A DNA stretch of 10,616 bases from contig JAHFCY010000107.1 of NCBI GenBank assembly GCA_023249255.1, positions 1-10,616 on the forward strand, in the 5' to 3' direction. Below are positions 1 to 5,489 of this stretch, in pieces. This DNA comes from Candidatus Lindowiibacteriota bacterium (lineage in GTDB: Bacteria; Lindowbacteria; 2-12-FULL-62-27). The position numbers and the translations under genes are program-made. Numbering within the stretch: the first letter of the stretch is position 1; each line of letters begins with the position of its first letter. The notes beneath the pieces are model-generated. The model ran no database searches and was not told where the DNA came from. It saw only the letters and a program-made list of their open reading frames with translations.

Positions 1-186
1 ATGCGGCAGATGCAGGCGGCGAAGCCCCGGCCGAACATTCCAAACTACGGCGTCCTCGAGACGATCTGCAACGCCGAGATGGAGCTGGCGCTGAAGGGCA
101 TCAAGACGGTTCCGCAGGCGCTCCAGTCAATGGGCGAGCTCATTGACCGAAAACTTCTCGTGCAGTTGAACGTTCCCTCCTCCTGA
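1..186 (+). CDS. ABC sugar-type solute-binding protein, C-terminal end (partial)
   Basis: Only the last ~61 residues are in the window; the gene very likely begins upstream, and the Met at base 1 is probably internal because no signal peptide follows it. The visible part has the look of the C-terminal helices of family 1 extracellular solute-binding proteins (MalE-like): a Lys-Pro-Arg-Pro-x-Ile-Pro-x-Tyr stretch (residues 8-16), then an amphipathic helix with 'ALKGIKTVPQAL' and a final helix ending 'IDRKLL'. In such proteins this segment follows the hinge and closes the C-lobe. The role would be periplasmic capture of a sugar, plausibly maltodextrin given the CBM48 genes and amylase in the window, but the substrate cannot be read from this fragment. 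It ends in TGA, 77 bp before the next gene on the same strand. Confidence 0.6.
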   Translation: MRQMQAAKPRPNIPNYGVLETICNAEMELALKGIKTVPQALQSMGELIDRKLLVQLNVPSS

Positions 187-263
187 TTCCCCGGACGCTC
201 ACCGGGCGATGGAGGGTTGGAACTTCCAGACAGCCGCAGAAAGACGCAGACGAACCGGGAAAG

Positions 264-1730
264 ATGAGCCACACACAGACGCGCACAGACATGCACAGAC
301 ACAGACAGGATGCGCCGGGTGGTGGTGTATCTCGCAGTTGGATAATCTTGATGTTGCCTGCGTGCCCGCCTCCGGTGTTTTGGCGGGTCGCCGCACTGGC
401 AATTGCGGCTTGCCTGTTGCCCGTCCGTCTTTCATACGCCAGGCCGATCCGGTTTGAGGGATTTTACGAATTCCGGACGGACATCAATCTGGAGAATGCG
501 TCCTTCGCGCCGAACGTCGAGGCGGACGGCACTTCAAATCGAGGCGCGAAAAATTATTTTCAGGGACGAATCTACGCCGATCCCGCGCCGGGCGTGAACA
601 TGTATTCCAAATTCGAGCTTGATTCCAAAAGCGACGACAAATATCGCTACGCCGAAGGCCATATGTTTTTGAAGAAATCGGTTAACAAAAAAACTCTCGA
701 ATGGATTCTATTCGACAGCCAGGAGCGGTTTAACATGGGAGATCCGTTGCTGGATGTCACGGGCAGTCAGGGGGATATTCGAGGCATGCGAATGAACGGG
801 TATGCATGGGGTGGATGGCTGCATCTTTATCAAGGCCGCTTCAAGAATGAGAATGCGGATGCGTTCGGTTTTCGGATCGGGAAGAATTTCTTTGCAAAAA
901 ACAGGTTGATGCTGGGCGCGACCGCGGTCCGGAAGGTCTGGCCGACCGGATACGACGACGTCGTCGGGACGGACGTGACCGTTCGATTCAGTGAAGCGGA
1001 ACTCGCGATTGCCGGCGCCACGTCCTACACATCGAATTACGCGCCGGGCGGCCGCAATATTTTTCAATCGGAACTTCGAAATATCCGAATATCCAACCGC
1101 CGACTCGGTAGTCTGCGCATGACGTCCACGTTTCGGGACTACTTCCCCGGATATCGGAACTATCTGGGGAAGGACCCGGAGAAACGGGAATCCGGAATGT
1201 ATAACGAACTGATTTACGAGGTTCCGCTCAAGGCGCTCCGGCTGACGTATCGTGATGACCGCAAGCGAGAGCGGCGGTCGTATATCCTCATCAATCCCGA
1301 GCGCCGGACGAACTGGTGGTATTTTGGGGGATACGCGGAATTTCAAAAAGGATACAGGGCCACGCTGTCTCACGAGGGTTACAACGACCCTTGGAACAAC
1401 AACATCGACCGTCCCGCGTGGTTTGCCCAGATCGAATCGTACTCCCGGTACAATACGCTGAAGTGCTATTTCAGACGCAACGACGATGGAAACCGGTATC
1501 AGAACGATGAATTCAGCGTCGAGAACAGCCACACGTTTTCGACAAACCTCTTTCTCATGATCAGGACGATTCACCGGTACACCTACGAATCCGATTTGAG
1601 TCAAAACAGCGTCTTCACACAAATCCGATACCGGGTCCGTGACAACGGAAACGTCCTGCTCGAATTCGGCAACAACGGTTCGACGACAACCGACCGGATA
1701 CTCAAAACGATTTTGCAACTCTGGTGGTGA
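264..1730 (+). CDS. Outer-membrane beta-barrel protein, family not recognised
   Basis: This is a 488-aa exported protein. A hydrophobic segment (about residues 43-60) ends in an Ala-type cleavage site (LSYA before RPIRF). The rest is alternating polar/hydrophobic strands rich in Tyr, Trp, Arg and Asn, with short turns, ending in 'ILQLWW'; a C-terminal aromatic is typical of barrels inserted by the BAM complex. I do not recognise the family and see no CBM or plug domain. The start is uncertain: the ATG at 264 sits in a CACAGAC repeat and lacks a good ribosome site, and the in-frame ATG at 351 would give a more normal 30-residue signal peptide. Its last codons (TGG TGG TGA) act as a Shine-Dalgarno-like sequence for the next gene, so the two are probably translated together. 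A role as sugar channel or surface scaffold is inferred from neighbours only. Confidence 0.7.
   Translation: MSHTQTRTDMHRHRQDAPGGGVSRSWIILMLPACPPPVFWRVAALAIAACLLPVRLSYARPIRFEGFYEFRTDINLENASFAPNVEADGTSNRGAKNYFQGRIYADPAPGVNMYSKFELDSKSDDKYRYAEGHMFLKKSVNKKTLEWILFDSQERFNMGDPLLDVTGSQGDIRGMRMNGYAWGGWLHLYQGRFKNENADAFGFRIGKNFFAKNRLMLGATAVRKVWPTGYDDVVGTDVTVRFSEAELAIAGATSYTSNYAPGGRNIFQSELRNIRISNRRLGSLRMTSTFRDYFPGYRNYLGKDPEKRESGMYNELIYEVPLKALRLTYRDDRKRERRSYILINPERRTNWWYFGGYAEFQKGYRATLSHEGYNDPWNNNIDRPAWFAQIESYSRYNTLKCYFRRNDDGNRYQNDEFSVENSHTFSTNLFLMIRTIHRYTYESDLSQNSVFTQIRYRVRDNGNVLLEFGNNGSTTTDRILKTILQLWW
271..309 (+). repeat. CACAGAC tandem repeat, 10-bp period
   Basis: Three successive 10-mers ending in CACAGAC (271-280, 281-290, 291-300) are followed by a fourth partial unit (ACAGACAGG). 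A looser relative (GCAGAAAGACGCAGACG) lies just upstream at about 236-252. If the ATG at 264 is used, the repeat encodes the His/Thr/Arg-rich n-region of the signal peptide; if the ATG at 351 is used, it is leader sequence. A related string occurs at 5448-5474. Confidence 0.65.
1723..1730 (+). promoter_or_regulatory. Ribosome binding site formed by the Trp-Trp-stop codons of the upstream gene
   Basis: GGTGGTGA differs by one base from GGAGGTGA, a strong anti-16S match, and lies 5 nt before the ATG at 1736. It is made of the end of the upstream reading frame (TGG TGG TGA). This decides the choice of ATG 1736 over the GTG codons at 1724 and 1727 and implies translational coupling. Confidence 0.5.
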
Positions 1731-1735
1731 AATTC

Positions 1736-3985
1736 ATGACAGGCAACAGGCAAGTGGCATTTGCCACACCGGCAACAGGCAACAGCAGGATCAATACGTA
1801 TATTGATGTTGTCGTATCTACTGACCGGAAACAAGTCTCCCTGTCCGCTACATCTCCCGTGTTCTTTTTCGTCTGTCTTTGTTTACTGTTGCCTGTTGCC
1901 TGTTGCCTGTTGCCTTCCGATAAAGCGTACGCGGGTCCATTACCCCCCGAGTTGACCGATGGCGGGGTGATGTTTCAGTTTGAGGATGACGTGGCGGAGA
2001 AAGTAAATGTCGCCGGGGAATTCAACGGATGGAACCAGAGTTCTTTGCCGCTGTCGCGCGAGGGCGGCAAGTTCGTTCTGGTCGTGCCGATCAACGAGGG
2101 GAAATACAAATATAAATATGTGATCGACGGCGTATGGATGACGGGCGACGATCTGACGCTCAACATCATCCGACGGGACGGCAGGCTCTACATCTATCCG
2201 CGTCAGCCCTATCTGCGGTTTCCGTTCAGTTCGAAAGTGGATTTCGACGGGTATTATTTATTTTTGTCAAAATTCACGGACGACGTCGACGGCGCAGGCG
2301 GAAAAATGAGGATATCAGCCCCCCGAAACGACATCGACCTGAATTTCGACATCCATCCGACCGACATTCTGCACGCGTGGGCACAACTCAACGTGAACAC
2401 CGTGAACAACGACGACAAGGTGAATTTGGACGAGGCGTATTTGGAACTGACGATGGGCAAGTTCACCTTACGTCCGTTCGAAACGCACTGGAACATCGAG
2501 TTCGACGATCCGTTCCGCGCGCTGGACGCGTACGTCCAGAATTTCGACGATGAAATCTATCTGACGGACGACGAGCGGCCTTTCTATCACGAATACGGCC
2601 GCTACGCGCGCGGATTCAGCGGTGACGTGAAGGCGGGCAAGTGGCTCGGCCAATTTTTCTTTTCGAACAAGGTCCGGCTGGATCAAAGCGCGCTCGACGA
2701 GGATTTGATGGGATTTCGGGTGAAACACAGCGGGCGTTGGATCACGTGGGGCCTCACCTACACGCAGTGGCAGATTCCGAACGGGATCAAGGCGGACGAA
2801 AACAACGATGGTCAGACGACCGAGAAAACGTTGCTGAATCTGGACGGCAGGACCATTGAGTATCCGGAGGGCTCCGGCTCGTTTTATCAGGCGGAATTTA
2901 TCCGGCAGGTGAGGCCGGGCGGGCAGAACCGGAAAATTCAGACCGGCGTCGACGCCGCTGTGACGTTTGGATCGTGGAAACTGTTCACGGAACTTTTGTC
3001 GACGCAGAGTGACGCCGCCGCGCTGGCCTATTCGCTTGGCGCGGAAAAGGCTTTCGGGTTTGCTTACGGCCATTCAATTTCCGGTTCGGCAGCGGCGATT
3101 GAAAACACGTATGGCGAACAGTCCGACGGATTGTCGCTGTTGCTGGGCCTGATTTATCGCGGCCGGACGTGGGCGAATGAATTCAACTTTCGATTCTACA
3201 ATTATCGAGCAAAAACGTTTGGATTTTCCAACTTGCTTGGAGTGCAGGTTCCCACGGCCACGCAATGGGATACAGGCCTGACCAACGTCACGCCCGAGTG
3301 GTTTGAACTCATTCATCGACTGGAACTCAACCGCACGCCCAATTCCCGATGGGGGATCGGGATAGAAAGCCGCTACGTGAGCCGGTCCGAACTGGCCAAG
3401 GGGAACGTCTTTTACAAGGAGCGGATTGCTCCGTACCGGTACCTGTTCGCCGAACTGCCGTGGGCCAAGACCACGCTGTCCGAGCGGATGGAGTTTTCTT
3501 GGAAGTTGACACAGCATCTGACCTATCAGTCGAAACTTGATTATATGAAGGTGGACACAACCAAAAAATTCGGTATTTTCACGGAACACCATGCGACCCG
3601 GTCAGCCATGCCTCAATTAAGCTGGAGATTCGCGGAACGCTGGCAGGCCGACGCCGGCCTGCGGTATGTTTATTACAAACTGTCATTTGCCGACACGACG
3701 TCAACCCCTCTCGGAACCGGCAGTTTCAGTCAAGCCAAGCCGTACGGGGGCATCCGATACGAGTGGTCGAAACTGTTTCACATCCGATTGTGGTACGGGC
3801 TGGATCCTTACGTTGATGAGGACAAGAAATTAGGCGCGGCCTGGAGGATCCAGGATTTATTCGAACCATCAGCCGAGGGGTTCACGGACGGATTCGGTGC
3901 AACAGTCTACGACATTTTGAATTTCGCCGAGAAACGCTTCGATCGGGAATCCGTCTTCGGCTTGCAAGCCGAGTTGAGGTTTTGA
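1736..3985 (+). CDS. CBM48/AMPK-beta-type glycogen-binding domain fused to an outer-membrane beta-barrel
   Basis: About 749 aa in three parts. First is a very long signal peptide (residues 1-66): a ~40-residue polar n-region built partly on GGCAACAG repeats, then a hydrophobic core containing 'LLPVACCLLP' and the site 'KAYA'. Second is a CBM48/E-set domain (about residues 70-145) with the family pattern V-x-V-A-G-x-F-N-x-W, a Gly-Lys-Tyr-x-Tyr-Lys-Tyr strand and 'DGVW'; the two Trp and the Lys correspond to glucan-contacting residues in AMPK-beta glycogen-binding domains. The remaining ~600 residues are a long series of amphipathic strands ending in 'FGLQAELRF', a typical barrel-closing strand. 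The domain order predicts a barrel presenting a starch- or glycogen-binding module; which side it faces is not known. It follows the preceding barrel gene by 5 nt and overlaps the next gene by one base (TGATG). GTG codons at 1724/1727 are alternative starts. Confidence 0.82.
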   Translation: MTGNRQVAFATPATGNSRINTYIDVVVSTDRKQVSLSATSPVFFFVCLCLLLPVACCLLPSDKAYAGPLPPELTDGGVMFQFEDDVAEKVNVAGEFNGWNQSSLPLSREGGKFVLVVPINEGKYKYKYVIDGVWMTGDDLTLNIIRRDGRLYIYPRQPYLRFPFSSKVDFDGYYLFLSKFTDDVDGAGGKMRISAPRNDIDLNFDIHPTDILHAWAQLNVNTVNNDDKVNLDEAYLELTMGKFTLRPFETHWNIEFDDPFRALDAYVQNFDDEIYLTDDERPFYHEYGRYARGFSGDVKAGKWLGQFFFSNKVRLDQSALDEDLMGFRVKHSGRWITWGLTYTQWQIPNGIKADENNDGQTTEKTLLNLDGRTIEYPEGSGSFYQAEFIRQVRPGGQNRKIQTGVDAAVTFGSWKLFTELLSTQSDAAALAYSLGAEKAFGFAYGHSISGSAAAIENTYGEQSDGLSLLLGLIYRGRTWANEFNFRFYNYRAKTFGFSNLLGVQVPTATQWDTGLTNVTPEWFELIHRLELNRTPNSRWGIGIESRYVSRSELAKGNVFYKERIAPYRYLFAELPWAKTTLSERMEFSWKLTQHLTYQSKLDYMKVDTTKKFGIFTEHHATRSAMPQLSWRFAERWQADAGLRYVYYKLSFADTTSTPLGTGSFSQAKPYGGIRYEWSKLFHIRLWYGLDPYVDEDKKLGAAWRIQDLFEPSAEGFTDGFGATVYDILNFAEKRFDRESVFGLQAELRF
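1740..1785 (+). repeat. GGCAACAG repeat cluster, left arm of an inverted repeat
   Basis: CAGGCAACAGGCAA (1740-1753) and GGCAACAGGCAACAG (1771-1785) flank a small hairpin, GTGGCA-TT-TGCCAC (1754-1767). The second copy is the exact 15-bp reverse complement of bases 1886-1900. All of this lies inside the coding sequence for the signal-peptide n-region of the CBM48 barrel protein. Confidence 0.75.
1886..1914 (+). repeat. Heptanucleotide (CTGTTGC) x4, simple sequence repeat in a coding region
   Basis: Four perfect tandem copies of CTGTTGC occupy 1886-1913, with the next C also matching. They encode the Leu-Leu-Pro-Val-Ala-Cys-Cys core of the signal peptide. Because 7 is not a multiple of 3, gain or loss of one copy would shift the frame of the ~690 codons downstream. 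The array is also the right arm of the inverted repeat with 1771-1785. Confidence 0.8.
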
Positions 3986-4986
3986 TGTTGGATGTAGTGA
4001 AGGGTAACGAGAAACGAGTAACGAGCCGTGGGTCACTGCCGAATTTACCCGTTACCCCTGCCTGCCGGCAGGCATGGCGTTACCCGTTACTCGTTACGTT
4101 TGTTCTCTGGGCAACCATCGCCGTCGCGTCGGGCGAGAAATCATCCGGCGCGGATTTTTTGCGGATCGATCCCGGAGCGCATGCGGCGTCGATGGGCGGG
4201 TCATTTTCGGCGCTGGCGGAGGACGTGCAGGCGCTGTATTACAATCCGGCGGGTCTGGCGCTGGTCGGCCACACGCAGTTCACGGCCAGTCACATGGAAT
4301 GGTTGGCGGGGATGCAGTCAGAATACGCGGCGATGGCGTTTCCGGCCGGGTCGATGGGCTGGGGCGTCAGCATGTCTTATCTTCACTCAGAGGAAACAGA
4401 ACGCGACGCGTTGGGCCGCGCCGGTGCAACGTTCGGGGTGGGTGACGGGGCGCTGACGGGTGGATTGGGCGTGCGGTTGACCGAACATCATCATGTCGGA
4501 ATGTCAGTGAAATTCCTCCAGCGCCATTTGTATCATCGAAGCGCGAATGGATTCGCTGCGGATCTTGGGTATCAGTACCGCATCCAGGACGGGACCGGAG
4601 CGTTTTGGAAATTCGCGTTCACGCTGAAAAACGCCGGACCGGGAATCGGATTTGCGATCAAGGAAAAAATGCCGACGGAACTTGAGGGCTCGGCCGCGTG
4701 GCAGCCGATGGTGTGGTATCGCCGGCCGCTCACGCTGACGGTCGCGCTGAATCAAGGATCTGCGCAGGACGGCATCGGTGGCCGAATCGGGATCGAGGGG
4801 ACGATCTTGAGCCGGTTTCATCTGCGCGCCGGATATTTCGGTTCGCGGCAACGCTCTGAAAAACTCCGCGTTGGTTTTGGCGTCGATTTGTTTGATCTCG
4901 GCCGGATCGATTTCGCGGCGATCCGCATTGACCGATTCAATTCGAGTCTGCTCATGTCGCTGACATTGCAGACGGCCGGAAAATAA
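3985..4986 (+). CDS. PorV/PorQ (UPF0164)-family outer-membrane protein
   Basis: This is a 333-aa protein. After a signal peptide ending near residue 49 (core 'LLVTFVLWATIAVASG'), residues 55-92 carry the family signature: 'GADFLRIDPGAHAASMGG', then Ala-Leu-Ala-Glu-Asp, then 'ALYYNPAGLA'. This matches the PorV/PorQ/UPF0164 pattern of an N-terminal Gly-Met-Gly turn followed by a Trp/Tyr-Asn-Pro-Ala-Gly-Leu motif. The rest is Gly-rich amphipathic strands. FadL-like barrels of this family are known as shuttle or attachment partners in type IX secretion, but also occur in lineages without it. The start is ATG 3985, overlapping the previous stop as TGATG, with GAGG 5 nt upstream; a TTG at 3982 is less likely. 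The first ~36 residues are encoded by GTAACGA repeats and a palindrome and look like an insertion in the n-region. Its position between two CBM48 genes suggests a role in assembling or anchoring a glucan-binding complex (inference). Confidence 0.78.
   Translation: MLDVVKGNEKRVTSRGSLPNLPVTPACRQAWRYPLLVTFVLWATIAVASGEKSSGADFLRIDPGAHAASMGGSFSALAEDVQALYYNPAGLALVGHTQFTASHMEWLAGMQSEYAAMAFPAGSMGWGVSMSYLHSEETERDALGRAGATFGVGDGALTGGLGVRLTEHHHVGMSVKFLQRHLYHRSANGFAADLGYQYRIQDGTGAFWKFAFTLKNAGPGIGFAIKEKMPTELEGSAAWQPMVWYRRPLTLTVALNQGSAQDGIGGRIGIEGTILSRFHLRAGYFGSRQRSEKLRVGFGVDLFDLGRIDFAAIRIDRFNSSLLMSLTLQTAGK
4002..4096 (+). repeat. GTAACGA-type inverted repeat with a perfect 16-bp palindrome in its loop
   Basis: The left arm (4002-4025) holds GGGTAACG and AACGAGTAACG. 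The right arm (4078-4096) holds CGTTACCC and CGTTACTCGTT, their exact reverse complements (8 and 11 bp). A further copy of TTACCCGTTACCCC is at 4045-4058. Between the arms lies TGCCTGCCGGCAGGCA (4059-4074), a perfect palindrome. The whole structure is translated in frame as part of the PorV-like signal peptide. An RNA hairpin starting 17 nt after the start codon could affect initiation. Confidence 0.75.
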
Positions 4987-4990
4987 ATGG

Positions 4991-5000
4991 AAAGGTGGAG
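4991..5000 (+). promoter_or_regulatory. Strong Shine-Dalgarno without a canonical start codon in the right frame
   Basis: AAAGGTGGAG is a near-consensus ribosome site. Five nt downstream, in frame with the CBM48 lipoprotein, is ATC (5006), not ATG, GTG or TTG. A TTG at 5001 and an ATG at 4987 exist but are in other frames. This site is the main argument that translation begins well upstream of the first canonical in-frame codon at 5051. Confidence 0.5.
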
Positions 5001-5050
5001 TTGTCATCCAACCCAAACCGCCCGACTCTGTATTTAAGATTGCTGTTGCC

Positions 5051-5443
5051 TTGTCCGCCATGCTGCTGGCCGGCTGTGCCGTCCTGAAAGACCGTCTGCC
5101 GCCTCCGGAGGCGACCGACCACGGCATTTTCTTCCGCTACGAGGACGCGGCTGCGTGGCGCGTCGAGGTCGCGGGACAGTTCAACGATTGGAAAACATTC
5201 CCGGACGAGAGATCGGTCCAGATGAGCAAGGACGAAAAGGGTGTCTGGACGGTGGTTGTGCCCTACAAGGAATTCAGCAAGAACGCGCAGGTCTACGTCG
5301 AACCCGGCCGTCGGTATCTCTACAAAATCGTCATCAACGGCACGTCCTGGATCGAGGATCCGAACAATACCCTGAAAGGCGTTGAAGGCGGCCAGACGAA
5401 TTCGATGATCATCGTGCCGGAGCAGAAGACGGCCGGGAAATAG
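5051..5443 (+). CDS. Small lipoprotein consisting of a CBM48-like glycogen-binding domain
   Basis: The coordinates use the first canonical in-frame start (TTG 5051, 130 aa); the real start is probably upstream. A lipobox Leu-Ala-Gly-Cys places the lipidated Cys at residue 9 of this version, too short an n-region for Lsp processing. The upstream frame reads 'PKPPDSVFKIAVALSAML', a textbook lipoprotein signal with Lys before the core, and would begin at ATC 5006. The mature part is one E-set/CBM48 module: 'VEVAGQFNDW', then Gly-Val-Trp-Thr-Val-Val-Val, a 'GRRYLYKIVING' strand and 'SWIEDPNN'. The two Trp and the Lys match the glucan-contacting positions of AMPK-beta-like domains, and the layout parallels the domain in the upstream barrel. 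No catalytic domain is present. Likely role: membrane-anchored capture of starch, glycogen or maltodextrin. It converges on the alpha-amylase gene 46 bp away. Confidence 0.75.
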   Translation: MSAMLLAGCAVLKDRLPPPEATDHGIFFRYEDAAAWRVEVAGQFNDWKTFPDERSVQMSKDEKGVWTVVVPYKEFSKNAQVYVEPGRRYLYKIVINGTSWIEDPNNTLKGVEGGQTNSMIIVPEQKTAGK

Positions 5444-5447
5444 GGGA

Positions 5448-5474
5448 GACGGGCGGACTGACGGACAGACACAG
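5448..5474. repeat. GACGGAC/CAGACACAG short repeat between convergent genes
   Basis: The 46-bp gap between the lipoprotein stop and the amylase stop contains GACGGGCGGACTGACGGAC followed by AGACACAG, a degenerate relative of the CACAGAC repeat at 271-309. I see no strong stem followed by a T run that would act as a terminator for either gene. Confidence 0.4.
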
Positions 5475-5489
5475 AAATTCCGTGGAAGA

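Noticed and set aside
187-263. CCCGG/CCGGG hairpin after the solute-binding protein gene as a terminator
   Set aside because: The stem is only 5 bp (190-194 with 202-206) and no T run follows; transcription may well continue into the barrel genes.
271-309. CACAGAC repeats as a CRISPR array
   Set aside because: The period is only 10 bp, with no unique spacers of 25-40 bp and no cas genes.
708-1718. Long open frame on the minus strand opposite the orphan barrel (336 codons)
   Set aside because: Composition is Val/Arg/Pro-rich with no recognisable domain, signal or ribosome site; the plus-strand barrel gene explains the region.
1761-1955. Second plus-strand frame with hydrophobic residues overlapping the CBM48 barrel signal peptide, considered as a separate small membrane protein
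   Set aside because: It resembles the main frame because the 7-bp repeat reads the same in all frames; it has no independent support, though it matters for the slippage idea.
4987-5037. ATG at 4987, directly after the PorV-like stop, as a start of a small protein
   Set aside because: The frame closes after 16 codons and encodes nothing recognisable; the ribosome site at 4991-5000 lies after it, so it cannot serve this start.
4504-5127. 207-codon minus-strand frame spanning the PorV-like gene end and the lipoprotein start
   Set aside because: Shadow of genes supported by motifs on the plus strand; no signal or domain seen.
5444-5489. Bidirectional terminator between the convergent lipoprotein and amylase genes
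   Set aside because: Only a tiny TTCC-GT-GGAA palindrome is present, without a T run on either side.
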